A stretch of 64,000 bases of DNA, from positions 1,885,501 to 1,949,500 of the forward strand of contig NZ_CP072865.1 in NCBI RefSeq assembly GCF_017948245.1, read 5' to 3'. The stretch is from Rhizobium sp. NLR16a. Its GTDB lineage: Bacteria > Pseudomonadota > Alphaproteobacteria > Rhizobiales > Rhizobiaceae. The position numbers were made by a program, and so were the translations under genes. How positions within the stretch are numbered: position 1 is the stretch's first letter; each line of letters opens with the position of its first letter. The notes under the pieces were generated by a model, which did not search any database, was not told the DNA's origin, and saw only the letters and a list, made by a program, of their open reading frames with translations. Below are positions 33,537 to 40,986 of this stretch, piece by piece.

Positions 33537-33754
33537 TTGTGGGCCTTTCTTGCTGAGAGGATCGGCTCGTTGTCATTGACAGCCACCAGGCTGCCGGCAT
33601 CGGTGACGGTTGGCCGCATCGCGGCCAAGTCGTTGAGCCTTTCGAACGCTGCCCGCTGGCCGCGGGGGAGGATTTTGTCGTGCAGCATCTCGGGCGCAGC
33701 ACCGCGGCCCGGGAACGGCCCGCCGATATTTTGGACGCGTATGCGTAACGGCAT
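33533..33754 (-). CDS. Small phage protein with NDN motif
   Basis: A 73-residue basic protein (MPLRIRVQNIGGPFPGRGAA...) that ends VAVNDNEPILSARKAHK. The ATG at 33754 has AGGAAA upstream. It is coupled to the 312-residue gene. No family recognised; function may concern replication or DNA metabolism by context only. Confidence 0.55.
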   Translation of the reverse strand: MPLRIRVQNIGGPFPGRGAAPEMLHDKILPRGQRAAFERLNDLAAMRPTVTDAGSLVAVNDNEPILSARKAHK

Positions 33755-33785
33755 GTCTTTTCCTTTCAGAGCGTGGGAGCGCTGC

Positions 33786-33820
33786 GGTGGTTTCCACCAC
33801 CGCGAGGTGCTTCCACCTCG
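33786..33820. repeat. Two nested palindromes next to GGTGGAA array
   Basis: GGTGGTTTCCACC at 33786-33798 is a palindrome built of the same GGTGG/CCACC units as the array. CGAGGTG-CTTC-CACCTCG at 33803-33820 is a 7-bp hairpin with a tetraloop. Together they look like protein-binding or replication-signal DNA. Confidence 0.5.
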
Positions 33821-33840
33821 CCGGGGGTTATAGGGGGAGA

Positions 33841-33902
33841 GGTGGAAGGGTCGGTGGAACGCGGTGGAAGGGTGGTGGAAGGCCGGTGGAAGGTCGGTGG
33901 AA
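33841..33902. repeat. Iteron-like array: six GGTGGAA direct repeats
   Basis: GGTGGAA occurs at 33841, 33853, 33863, 33874, 33885 and 33896, so the units start 12, 10, 11, 11 and 11 bases apart: about one DNA helical turn each. The last unit overlaps the end of the primase-helicase gene. All copies face one side of the helix, as in iterons that bind a replication initiator. The array may be the phage origin. Confidence 0.6.
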
Positions 33903-33903
33903 A

Positions 33904-36018
33904 TCACTCTTCGTCCCTTTTTCGTGAAAAATAATCATCCGCGGTGACGATTAGCCTCTGTCTTTGTTTCGAGGCCGGGCCTTCCCAAACCAGTTTGATT
34001 GTCCCATCCTCCAGGAGCCGCTGCATTGCAGCTTCGAGTGATTTCTTCGAAACGCCGCCGGCGCTTGGATGCTTCGCCATTTTCGCCGGTGCGAAGTTTG
34101 TCCCTGGCGACGCCCCCACATGCTGGCCGGTTCTCGAGAAGGTGCGAAGAAGATCAATGAAGGTTCTCTCTGCCTGCCGGTTAAGCAGTCCGATTGCCGG
34201 TGAGGATCCAGCAATCTCTGGAACGAAACATCCGCTTTCCCATCGGAGCCGGATTTCGTTACCGACGCCGGCGTAGTTTATCTTCTTATTTGTCAGGAAC
34301 CGAAGATCTGTGTCAGCCTCCTTGTCATCGGACCGGCTGAAATAGAGCATGGAGCGTGAGCTATTTTTCCATCCCGTGCTGCCCGACGATCCCGTGCCGG
34401 ATCGAATACCCTCTTGCGATGGATGCGCCAGGAGCATGATCGAGCAGTCCAGCTCAATGGCCAACTTCCGAAGCATGCCAATAAATTGCCGCGCCTGCCC
34501 ACGTTTGATCTCATCTCCGCCGAAGAGATCCGCGACAGTATCGAGAACGATGAACCTGGGTTCGAAGCTTCGAGCGAGCTCGCAGAACTTCGTCCAGACC
34601 TTCGTCGGCTGCAGCACCCCCTTAGAATCGGGCACTGCCAACAGAGCGTCCAAGTCGGCCATCGGCACCAGCCGGAAATCGCTTAGGTCGGAGAGCTGTC
34701 GCCCATGTCCGCGGACGATATCGGCAAGCCGTCGATGGAACTCATCCTCTTCGTCCTCAGCGCCGAGATACAGAACCTTGCCAGGCTTGGGCGAAAGGCC
34801 TGCGGTGTCTACCGCGAGCGCCGACGCGGCGCCGAACTGAAGCGCAAGCAGAGATTTACCTACGCCACCATCGCCGGATAGGATTGTCACCTGTCGGTGA
34901 GGAATCCAATCGGCGATGAACCATTCACGAGGAGGCACCTCTTTGCCTTCCCAATCAGCCGGATTGACCACAGGCAATTCGGAAATGATCGATGCGGGCG
35001 GGACGTTGTCATTAGCCGCTTCTAGCTTTTGAGCAGCTGATTTCTCTCTCGCTCGCTCGACCATCCGCGAGTGATCCATCGGGGGTGTGTTGTCAGCAAC
35101 TTCTCGTTCCGGGATCTGTTTCGGATTCAGGATGCCCGCATCGAGCCCGCGCTTAATCTTCGCCCACGTCTCCCGCTCTCCATCTTTTGCGACGACCCCA
35201 TTAGCTTGCGCAGCGGCGTAGAGACCGGCCTCGGCTTCGGAGCGGCTCAAGAGGTTGGCACCGACGAAGCGCCCGAGATTGTAAGCCGAGGCATTGACCT
35301 GGTGGCCGCGGGCGCCTTGCGCTGTCGACGCGAGGATGCGTAGCTCGTCGTCGACGCTTGCTTCCACGTAGCGATCGGTGGCGCGGGTACGATAGTCGAA
35401 GGTGTGACCCGGCGTCGGCGCCGACTGCTGCGGTGTCGCCAGCTTCATCAGCCACTCTGGAGCCTCAGCGATGTCGAAGTCGTTGTCCCAGGCATAGCGT
35501 CGGCCGTCGGCCATGACGCTGCCGGCAGCAATGACGTAGCCGCCCTCGCCTCGCAGATCGGCGCCAGGACCGATCGACGCTCGGTTCTTTACGTCGGAGC
35601 TATATTTCCAAAAATAGTGCCGGCCGCCGCTGGCCGTTGTGGCCGTTCGGGTCTCCGGCAGCCTACCGTGCTTCGCCTCCATCTCAGCGAGCCAAATGCG
35701 GCCGTCCGCGTGACCAGGTGGCACGTCGATGTCGAGGACCCACGCACCGATCTTCTCCCCGGTGGGCACGCCGATCATTGCGTCTGGAAAGCGCGCCCAG
35801 AGCCTGCCGATGAGTGGCGTGTTTAGCGTCGCGCCGTTCAGCCCGTTGGAAATAAGAGGCGTCTTGGCGCCGCGAGTCTCGATCTCACCGGTCTGCGGGT
35901 CTGCGACATCTTCGGGAGCGTGGCGGCAGGGAAAGACAGGCCAGCCCATTGCGTTGTATTCGAGCGCAACGGCTAGCGCGGTAGAGGGTTCAGGCTGCTG
36001 CCGGGTTGCTGCGGTCAT
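33904..36018 (-). CDS. Bifunctional primase-polymerase / RepA-type helicase
   Basis: The 704-residue protein has an N-terminal primase-polymerase (prim-pol) domain to about 200, with catalytic WVLDIDVP (Asp96, Asp98) and SGGRHYFW (His134). A middle helical region follows, then a RecA-like ATPase: Walker A GDGGVGKS at 382-389, Walker B FIVLDTVAD at about 489-497. The C-terminus is a winged-helix-like tail with basic residues. It would prime and unwind the phage origin, and the GGTGGAA array lies at its 3' end. This type is common in Rhizobium and other alphaproteobacterial phages. Confidence 0.85.
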   Translation of the reverse strand: MTAATRQQPEPSTALAVALEYNAMGWPVFPCRHAPEDVADPQTGEIETRGAKTPLISNGLNGATLNTPLIGRLWARFPDAMIGVPTGEKIGAWVLDIDVPPGHADGRIWLAEMEAKHGRLPETRTATTASGGRHYFWKYSSDVKNRASIGPGADLRGEGGYVIAAGSVMADGRRYAWDNDFDIAEAPEWLMKLATPQQSAPTPGHTFDYRTRATDRYVEASVDDELRILASTAQGARGHQVNASAYNLGRFVGANLLSRSEAEAGLYAAAQANGVVAKDGERETWAKIKRGLDAGILNPKQIPEREVADNTPPMDHSRMVERAREKSAAQKLEAANDNVPPASIISELPVVNPADWEGKEVPPREWFIADWIPHRQVTILSGDGGVGKSLLALQFGAASALAVDTAGLSPKPGKVLYLGAEDEEDEFHRRLADIVRGHGRQLSDLSDFRLVPMADLDALLAVPDSKGVLQPTKVWTKFCELARSFEPRFIVLDTVADLFGGDEIKRGQARQFIGMLRKLAIELDCSIMLLAHPSQEGIRSGTGSSGSTGWKNSSRSMLYFSRSDDKEADTDLRFLTNKKINYAGVGNEIRLRWESGCFVPEIAGSSPAIGLLNRQAERTFIDLLRTFSRTGQHVGASPGTNFAPAKMAKHPSAGGVSKKSLEAAMQRLLEDGTIKLVWEGPASKQRQRLIVTADDYFSRKRDEE

Positions 36019-36271
36019 CGGCTGTTACGAGCTCCAAGTAACTGTTGCGGGCGGCGTCGACAATTGCTGCAGTCGTTTGAGGCGAGAAAGTCACCGCCCG
36101 GCGACCACCAAGCGCGGTGGGCGCATAGGTCAGGAGTCGGCCATCCGGCGCTCGCAACAACCGCATTCCGCAGATCCTGATGTCATCGGTGATTTGCAGG
36201 TCGAAATTTGCGACGTGCTTCATCACCCCGCCGCCCGGATCGGCGGCAGGCGTCATGTTGGCGACTATCAT
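35990..36271 (-). CDS. Small phage protein upstream of primase
   Basis: A 93-residue protein: VANFDLQITDDIRICGMRLL followed by APDGRLLTYAPT and a C-terminal helix, a small beta sheet then helix. It resembles, loosely, SpoVG-like or host-inhibition proteins, but I cannot assign a family. The ATG at 36271 follows the upstream stop by two bases, and its end overlaps the primase start by 29 bases. Confidence 0.55.
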   Translation of the reverse strand: MIVANMTPAADPGGGVMKHVANFDLQITDDIRICGMRLLRAPDGRLLTYAPTALGGRRAVTFSPQTTAAIVDAARNSYLELVTADDRSNPAAA

Positions 36272-36273
36272 GG

Positions 36274-36696
36274 TCAGCCGACCAGTGCGTTGGTCAGCGG
36301 TCCGAAGTCTCTGGCGCCTCGGCCGCGATTCTTGGTTGCGAAGAAGCGACCCTTGATTTCTCGGGTGTCGCCTACCCGCTCCTCCACACCGCAAGCGGCC
36401 AGGAATGCATCAAGGCGCGCGGATCGACGCTTGCCTTCCTGGCCTGTGAGGAAGGTGAAGGTTGCCTCTTCACGGTATCCGGCGCCGACGGGCTGGGCGT
36501 AGATGGTCAGGCGCACCAGTTCGTCAGCGTCGTCGATGACTTCGACGTCGACTACGTGCCAGCCGTACCAGCCGCGGACAGTAGCCATGCGATCGGCAGC
36601 CTGGCGCTCGACTATCGCGACGTCTTCGGGCTTCTCGATCATGGTGAATGCGATGACTTCGGTTAAGGACGGACCTTGAATGTCGGAAATGCGCAT
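36274..36696 (-). CDS. Hypothetical phage protein of early operon
   Basis: A 140-residue alpha/beta protein (MRISDIQGPSLTEVIAFTMI..., then YGWHVVDVEVIDD and a basic middle). It may belong to phage single-strand-binding or DUF669-like proteins, but the motif evidence is weak. It is the second gene of the early minus-strand operon, after the AlpA-like regulator. Confidence 0.5.
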   Translation of the reverse strand: MRISDIQGPSLTEVIAFTMIEKPEDVAIVERQAADRMATVRGWYGWHVVDVEVIDDADELVRLTIYAQPVGAGYREEATFTFLTGQEGKRRSARLDAFLAACGVEERVGDTREIKGRFFATKNRGRGARDFGPLTNALVG

Positions 36697-36792
36697 GTGT
36701 CTCCTCTCCGCCGGCGCGGGCCGGTCGGCAAACGTGATGAGGTGGTGGCGGGGCTTTGTCGGCGTGAAGCCGGCGATTGTCCAGAAAATGGC

Positions 36793-37011
36793 CTAGGCGG
36801 CGCGAACTCGACCGTTGTCGTTGGCGCCGTCCCATGTCTCGGATCGACGGCGTTCGGACATCCACGCGTCCAGATCTGAGGTTGAATAGACCACGGCTCG
36901 ACCGAGTTTGAAGTATTTTGGGCCTCCGCCAAAATGGCGAAGCTTGTCGAGGCTGGATTTTGAAAGGCCGATATAGTGAGCGGCCTCTTTGACTCGGATG
37001 TTTCGTTGCAT
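36793..37011 (-). CDS. AlpA/excisionase-like HTH protein next to tRNA
   Basis: The 72-residue protein (MQRNIRVKEAAHYIGLSKSS, then KLGRAVVYSTSDLDAWMSER) has the full AlpA/HTH_17 pattern. The ATG at 37011 has GGAGGTG directly upstream, while the ATG at 37023 has no RBS. Its place about 190 bases from the tRNA 3' end suits an excisionase or an early regulator of the element. It ends with GANDNGRVRAA. Confidence 0.75.
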   Translation of the reverse strand: MQRNIRVKEAAHYIGLSKSSLDKLRHFGGGPKYFKLGRAVVYSTSDLDAWMSERRRSETWDGANDNGRVRAA

Positions 37012-37201
37012 TGGCACCTCCATGTTTCAGGTTGATGCCGGTGATATGATGTATTTTCCGAATCGAGTTTAGGCGAACAAATACGAATTAAGTGCAGGTA
37101 AACGAAAAGGCTGAAGATGCACGCACTTGGATCGGTGGCGACTCGGTGGCGACCAGCAAGCCGTTGCAGGATTGGCATTCTTACTAAGTGATTGAAACTA
37201 T
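37012..37201. other. Proposed attachment region of the prophage
   Basis: The AlpA-like gene and the CCA end of tRNA-Lys are separated by 190 bases with no supported gene. A short direct repeat (GGTGGCGACTCGGTGGCGACC, 21 bases of which the half-unit GGTGGCGAC is repeated) lies at about 37135-37155. No second copy of the tRNA 3' end is present in the window, so the other attachment site must be outside it. Confidence 0.45.
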
Positions 37202-37277
37202 TGGTGAGAGCGTCGGGGTTCGAACCCGAGACCTACTGATTAAAAGTCAGTTGCTCTACCGGCTGAGCTACGCTCTC
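37202..37277 (-). tRNA. tRNA-Lys (anticodon UUU)
   Basis: 76 bases with a 7-bp acceptor stem (GAGAGCG / CGCTCTC), encoded CCA, D arm AGCTCAGCCGGTAGAGC, anticodon loop CTTTTAA with TTT, and T arm GGTTCGAACC. It is the boundary between phage and core DNA, with its 3' end toward the phage, the normal target of tyrosine integrases. Confidence 0.95.
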
Positions 37278-37487
37278 CCTCTCCGCGGGTGTGAAGCACC
37301 CCGGCTGGAAGTGGGCGGAACATAGGCAGGTGACCCATTGCGGTCAACCGAAAAATTCGGCTTTTGCAAAGGTAAGGCACATTTCTCTGGCGCGCAAAGG
37401 CAGATTTGTCGCCCACGCAAAAAGGTGATTGGCAATCCGGGCCTGCGACGCTAGGAACAGGGCGCAGATTGCAGCCGGAGAGAATGC

Positions 37488-38237
37488 GTGTCGATTGCCG
37501 ATATTTCCCTGTGGAGCGCGTTATTGGCAGGGGCGCTATCCTTTCTTTCGCCCTGCGTGCTTCCCCTCGTCCCACCCTATCTCTGCTATATGGCCGGCAT
37601 TTCGGTCGAGCAGTTCCGCGGCGGCGGGGCGGTGGCGGTTTCGCCGACGATCAGGCGCGGCGTGCTGTTTTCGGCGCTGCTCTTCACGCTCGGCTTTGCC
37701 ACCGTCTTCGTGGCGCTCGGCGCCGGTGCATCGAGCATCGGCATGGCGCTTCGCCAGCACCTCGATCTGCTCTCCAAGATCGGCGGGCTGGTCATCATCG
37801 TCATGGGGCTGAATTTCCTCGGCCTCTTTCGGATCGGTCTGCTCGCCCGCGAGGCGCGCTTCCAGGCTGGTGGCAAGCCGGCGACGCTGACGGGCGCCTA
37901 TGTCATGGGCCTTGCCTTCGCCTTCGGCTGGACGCCTTGCATCGGGCCGGTGCTCGGCGCCATCCTCGGGGTCGCCGCCTCGCGCGAGACGGTCGGATCC
38001 GGCGCCGGGCTGCTTGCGATCTATTCGCTCGGTCTTGCTATCCCCTTCTGGATCGCCGCCGGCTTTTCCGGCGCCTTCATGCGCTTCCTGTCGCGCTTCC
38101 GCCGCCATCTCGGCACGGTGGAAAAAGTGATGGGCGTCTTCCTTGTCCTCACCGGCCTCGCCTTCCTGTTCGGCTGGGTCAGCGATGTGGCGATCTGGTT
38201 CCAGCAGACCTTTCCGATCCTGATGCAAATCGGCTAG
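37488..38237 (+). CDS. ccdA: Cytochrome c biogenesis protein CcdA
   Basis: A 249-residue inner membrane protein with six to seven hydrophobic segments. The two redox Cys lie in FLSPCVLPLVPP (Cys23) and FGWTPCIGPVLG (Cys151), the pair that carries electrons from cytosolic thioredoxin to periplasmic thiol proteins for cytochrome c and disulfide handling. The GTG start has GGAGAG upstream. It is the first core gene after the tRNA. Confidence 0.9.
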   Translation: MSIADISLWSALLAGALSFLSPCVLPLVPPYLCYMAGISVEQFRGGGAVAVSPTIRRGVLFSALLFTLGFATVFVALGAGASSIGMALRQHLDLLSKIGGLVIIVMGLNFLGLFRIGLLAREARFQAGGKPATLTGAYVMGLAFAFGWTPCIGPVLGAILGVAASRETVGSGAGLLAIYSLGLAIPFWIAAGFSGAFMRFLSRFRRHLGTVEKVMGVFLVLTGLAFLFGWVSDVAIWFQQTFPILMQIG

Positions 38238-38283
38238 AAGAGATTCTTCCCCGCCGACCTTCCCGCGAAAACCGGACTTTCCC

Positions 38284-39246
38284 TTGGCCGACATCATCAG
38301 CCTGCTGCTGCCGTTCTTCGGCCTGATCCTGATCGGTTATGCCGCCGCCAAGGCGACGAAGCAGCCGGCCGTAGCGCTCGGCTGGCTGAACACCTTCATC
38401 ATCTACGCCGCCCTGCCCGCTTTGTTCTTCAAGCTCGTCTCGCGCACGCCGATCGAAGAGCTGACGCGGCTCGATTTCATCGTCACAGATATCGCCGCTA
38501 CCTATGCGGTCTTCATCCTGCTCTTTGTCATCGGCCGTTTGGTGCGCGGCAATCCGCTTGATGAATGCACCATCCAGTCCTTTGCCGGCGCCTATGGCAA
38601 TATCGGCTATATGGGGCCTGGGCTGGCGCTGCTGGCGCTCGGCGAAGGGGCTGCCGTGCCGGTGGCGCTGATCATCTGCTTCGAGAACGCGCTGCATTTC
38701 ATCGTGGCGCCGGCGCTGATGGCGGCAGCCGGCGACGACAAGCGCTCGGCCGGCCGGCTTGCCGCCGATATTGCCCGCAAGGTGGCGCTGCATCCCTTCA
38801 TCCTGTCGACGGCGGCGGGCTTTGCCGTCGCCGCCTTCCACATCGATCAGCCGCTGGCGTTCCAGCGCCTCGTCGACTACCTCGCCCAGGCGGCCGCGCC
38901 CTGCGCCCTCTTCGCGATGGGGGTGACGCTGGCGCTGAGGCCGCTGAAGCGGATTCCGGCTGAGATCGGCTACATCGTGCCGGCGAAGCTGATCCTGCAT
39001 CCGATCGCGGTTTTCATCGCGCTGACCGCTGTGGGCGGTTTCGAGCCGGTCTGGATCCAGGCGGCCGTGCTGCTGGCCTCGCTGCCGACGGCGACCAATG
39101 TCTTTGTCATCGGCCAGCAATATGGCGTCTGGCAGGAACGGGCCTCGGCGACGATCCTGATCACGACGGTGCTTTCGGTGGCCAGCGTTTCGCTCTGGCT
39201 GATCGCGATCCGCTCAGGCCTTCTTCCGCTTCAGCTTTTCCCTTAG
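38284..39246 (+). CDS. AEC (auxin efflux carrier) family transporter
   Basis: A 320-residue protein with about ten hydrophobic segments. The N-terminus DIISLLLPFFGLILIGYAAA and the late ATNVFVIGQQYGVWQERASA region are typical of AEC transporters. Members export or take up small organic acids and similar solutes; the substrate here cannot be told. The TTG at 38284 starts 47 bases after ccdA, without a strong RBS. The stop lies inside the 3' end of the convergent gene. Confidence 0.8.
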   Translation: MADIISLLLPFFGLILIGYAAAKATKQPAVALGWLNTFIIYAALPALFFKLVSRTPIEELTRLDFIVTDIAATYAVFILLFVIGRLVRGNPLDECTIQSFAGAYGNIGYMGPGLALLALGEGAAVPVALIICFENALHFIVAPALMAAAGDDKRSAGRLAADIARKVALHPFILSTAAGFAVAAFHIDQPLAFQRLVDYLAQAAAPCALFAMGVTLALRPLKRIPAEIGYIVPAKLILHPIAVFIALTAVGGFEPVWIQAAVLLASLPTATNVFVIGQQYGVWQERASATILITTVLSVASVSLWLIAIRSGLLPLQLFP

Positions 39247-40425
39247 CGAGTCCGGAATATCGCGGAAGCCCCGGCCCGGCTCGATGCCCTCGCGCATCAC
39301 GAGGTTGCGCAGCGGCGGAATGGCCGAGAGAAGATGCAAGCCGGCAGCGCGCAGCATCTGAACGGGGAGGAAATCGGAAAGCAGCGAGCGGTTGAGCAGA
39401 TCGACGCTCGCGGTGCGCGTCATGACGTCGGCGCGGCGACGGCGGTCGAAGCTTTCGCCGGCATCGGCCGGCAGCGGCAGTTCCGCCCTGTCGCAGAGAA
39501 TGTCGGTGAGCGCCATGATATCGCGCAGGCTGAGGTTCAGCCCCTGCGCCCCGATCGGCGGGAAGACATGGGCGGCCTCGCCGATCAGCGCGATGCGCCC
39601 CTTGCCGAAACGATGAGCCATCATGCCAGACAGCGGCCAGACCTGCACACCTTCCTCAATGCTCACCTTGCCGAGCATGGACTGCATCTGCGCCTCGACG
39701 AGAGAGCCCAGTTCGGCCAGCGGCAGTTCCATGCGGGCGGTCGCCTCGGCGGGATCCTGCACCCAGACGAGGCTGGAGCGGCTTCCTGGCAGCGGCACCT
39801 GGGTGAAGGGACCATGCTTGGTGTGGAATTCGCTCGATATATTCTGGTGCGGCAGCGAATGGGCGAAATTCAGCACCATGGCCGATTGCGGATAGGACCA
39901 GTTGCGCACGCCGATACCTGCCGCCTCGCGCAGCTTCGAGCCGCGGCCGTCGGCGCCAACGGCAAAATCGGCCGTCATCGTCTCGCCGCCGGCAAGCGTG
40001 ATCGACACCCTCTCGGCGGAGATGTCGATCGATTCGGCCATTTCGGTGAAGCGGGTGATATTGCCCTCGCCTACCGTGGCCGCTTCGAGGATCTCGGTCA
40101 GCGCTGTGTTGGGGAAATTGTAGCCGAAGGCATCAAGGCCGACCTCGGCGGCGCGGAAAGTCGTGGTCGGCGCCCGCAGCAGCCGGTCGGTGCTGTCGAT
40201 GATTCGCATGCTGGTGAGAGGTGCTGCCGCCGAGCGCAGCTTTTCCCAGAGCGTCAGGCGGTCGAGGAAGCGGATCGACTGATCCATCAGCGCCGTGGTG
40301 CGCCGGTCCTCCTTTGCAGCAACGGGAGCCACCAGCGCCACACTGCGGCCGCCGCGGCCAAGCGCAATGGCGGCGATCATGCCGGCGAGGCCGCCACCGA
40401 TCACCGCGATTTCGAATGTCTTCAT
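39214..40425 (-). CDS. UbiH/UbiF/COQ6-type FAD monooxygenase
   Basis: A 403-residue flavoprotein: dinucleotide fold IGGGLAGM at about residue 9, GADGRGS in the middle, and IGEAAHVFPPIGAQGLNL, the C-terminal FAD motif of aromatic hydroxylases (Glu for the usual Asp). It probably hydroxylates a ubiquinone precursor. The ATG at 40425 opens the Rossmann fold immediately. Which hydroxylation step it does is open. Confidence 0.8.
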   Translation of the reverse strand: MKTFEIAVIGGGLAGMIAAIALGRGGRSVALVAPVAAKEDRRTTALMDQSIRFLDRLTLWEKLRSAAAPLTSMRIIDSTDRLLRAPTTTFRAAEVGLDAFGYNFPNTALTEILEAATVGEGNITRFTEMAESIDISAERVSITLAGGETMTADFAVGADGRGSKLREAAGIGVRNWSYPQSAMVLNFAHSLPHQNISSEFHTKHGPFTQVPLPGSRSSLVWVQDPAEATARMELPLAELGSLVEAQMQSMLGKVSIEEGVQVWPLSGMMAHRFGKGRIALIGEAAHVFPPIGAQGLNLSLRDIMALTDILCDRAELPLPADAGESFDRRRRADVMTRTASVDLLNRSLLSDFLPVQMLRAAGLHLLSAIPPLRNLVMREGIEPGRGFRDIPDSLREKLKRKKA

Positions 40426-40463
40426 GCTATATTTCCGCCATCGTAAAGAGGCGGACCGGCCGC

Positions 40464-40976
40464 TTATGCGGCCGGCTTCGCCTGACGGCGCCAACTATAG
40501 CCCTTGCCGGCTTCGGCGTCACGCACCGCCGGCTGATAATGATGGGGAATGCCGGGAAGACGGTTTTCGGCGAGCCGCTTCAGCGCCGTCGCGTTGGTCA
40601 CGGCAAAGCTGTCGATGCCGACACGCAGCATCAGCGGCACCTGATCGATCAGCACGTCGCCGACGGCGCGCAGCTCGCTGGTGTAACCGAGCCGCTGGCG
40701 CAGCAGCGAGGCATGGCTGAAGGCGCGGCCGTCGTTGAAGGCGGGAAAGGCGACCGCCACGATTGCAAGGCGATCGAGATATGGCTCGAGGCGGCGCACG
40801 TCATCGGCCGGCTTGATCAGCACGCCGAGGCCGACATCATTGCTTTCACCGGCCCTGGCGATCAGTTCGTCGAGGCCGAGCAGCGGCTTCTGCGCGCCTG
40901 TTGCCTTCACCTCGTCGGTTTCAACAACCCAGGGATCGTTGTCGACAAAACCGGTTTCTCTCCAGATCTTCGTCAT
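40464..40976 (-). CDS. DUF934 protein of sulfite reduction cluster
   Basis: A 170-residue protein: MTKIWRETGFVDNDPWVVET start and LGVLIKPADDVRRLEPYLDR, SLLRQRLGY, GDVLIDQVPLMLRVGIDSF are typical DUF934. This family sits behind cysI or cysH in alphaproteobacteria and is thought to assist sulfite or APS reduction; no biochemical role is established. AGGAGGGG precedes the ATG pair 40979/40976. It starts ten bases after cysI. Confidence 0.8.
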   Translation of the reverse strand: MTKIWRETGFVDNDPWVVETDEVKATGAQKPLLGLDELIARAGESNDVGLGVLIKPADDVRRLEPYLDRLAIVAVAFPAFNDGRAFSHASLLRQRLGYTSELRAVGDVLIDQVPLMLRVGIDSFAVTNATALKRLAENRLPGIPHHYQPAVRDAEAGKGYSWRRQAKPAA

Positions 40977-40986
40977 CATCCCCTCC

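Noticed and set aside
33841..33902. CRISPR array
   Set aside because: Repeats are 7 bases with 3-5-base spacers in one short run, so this is an iteron-like array; no CRISPR array is seen in the window.
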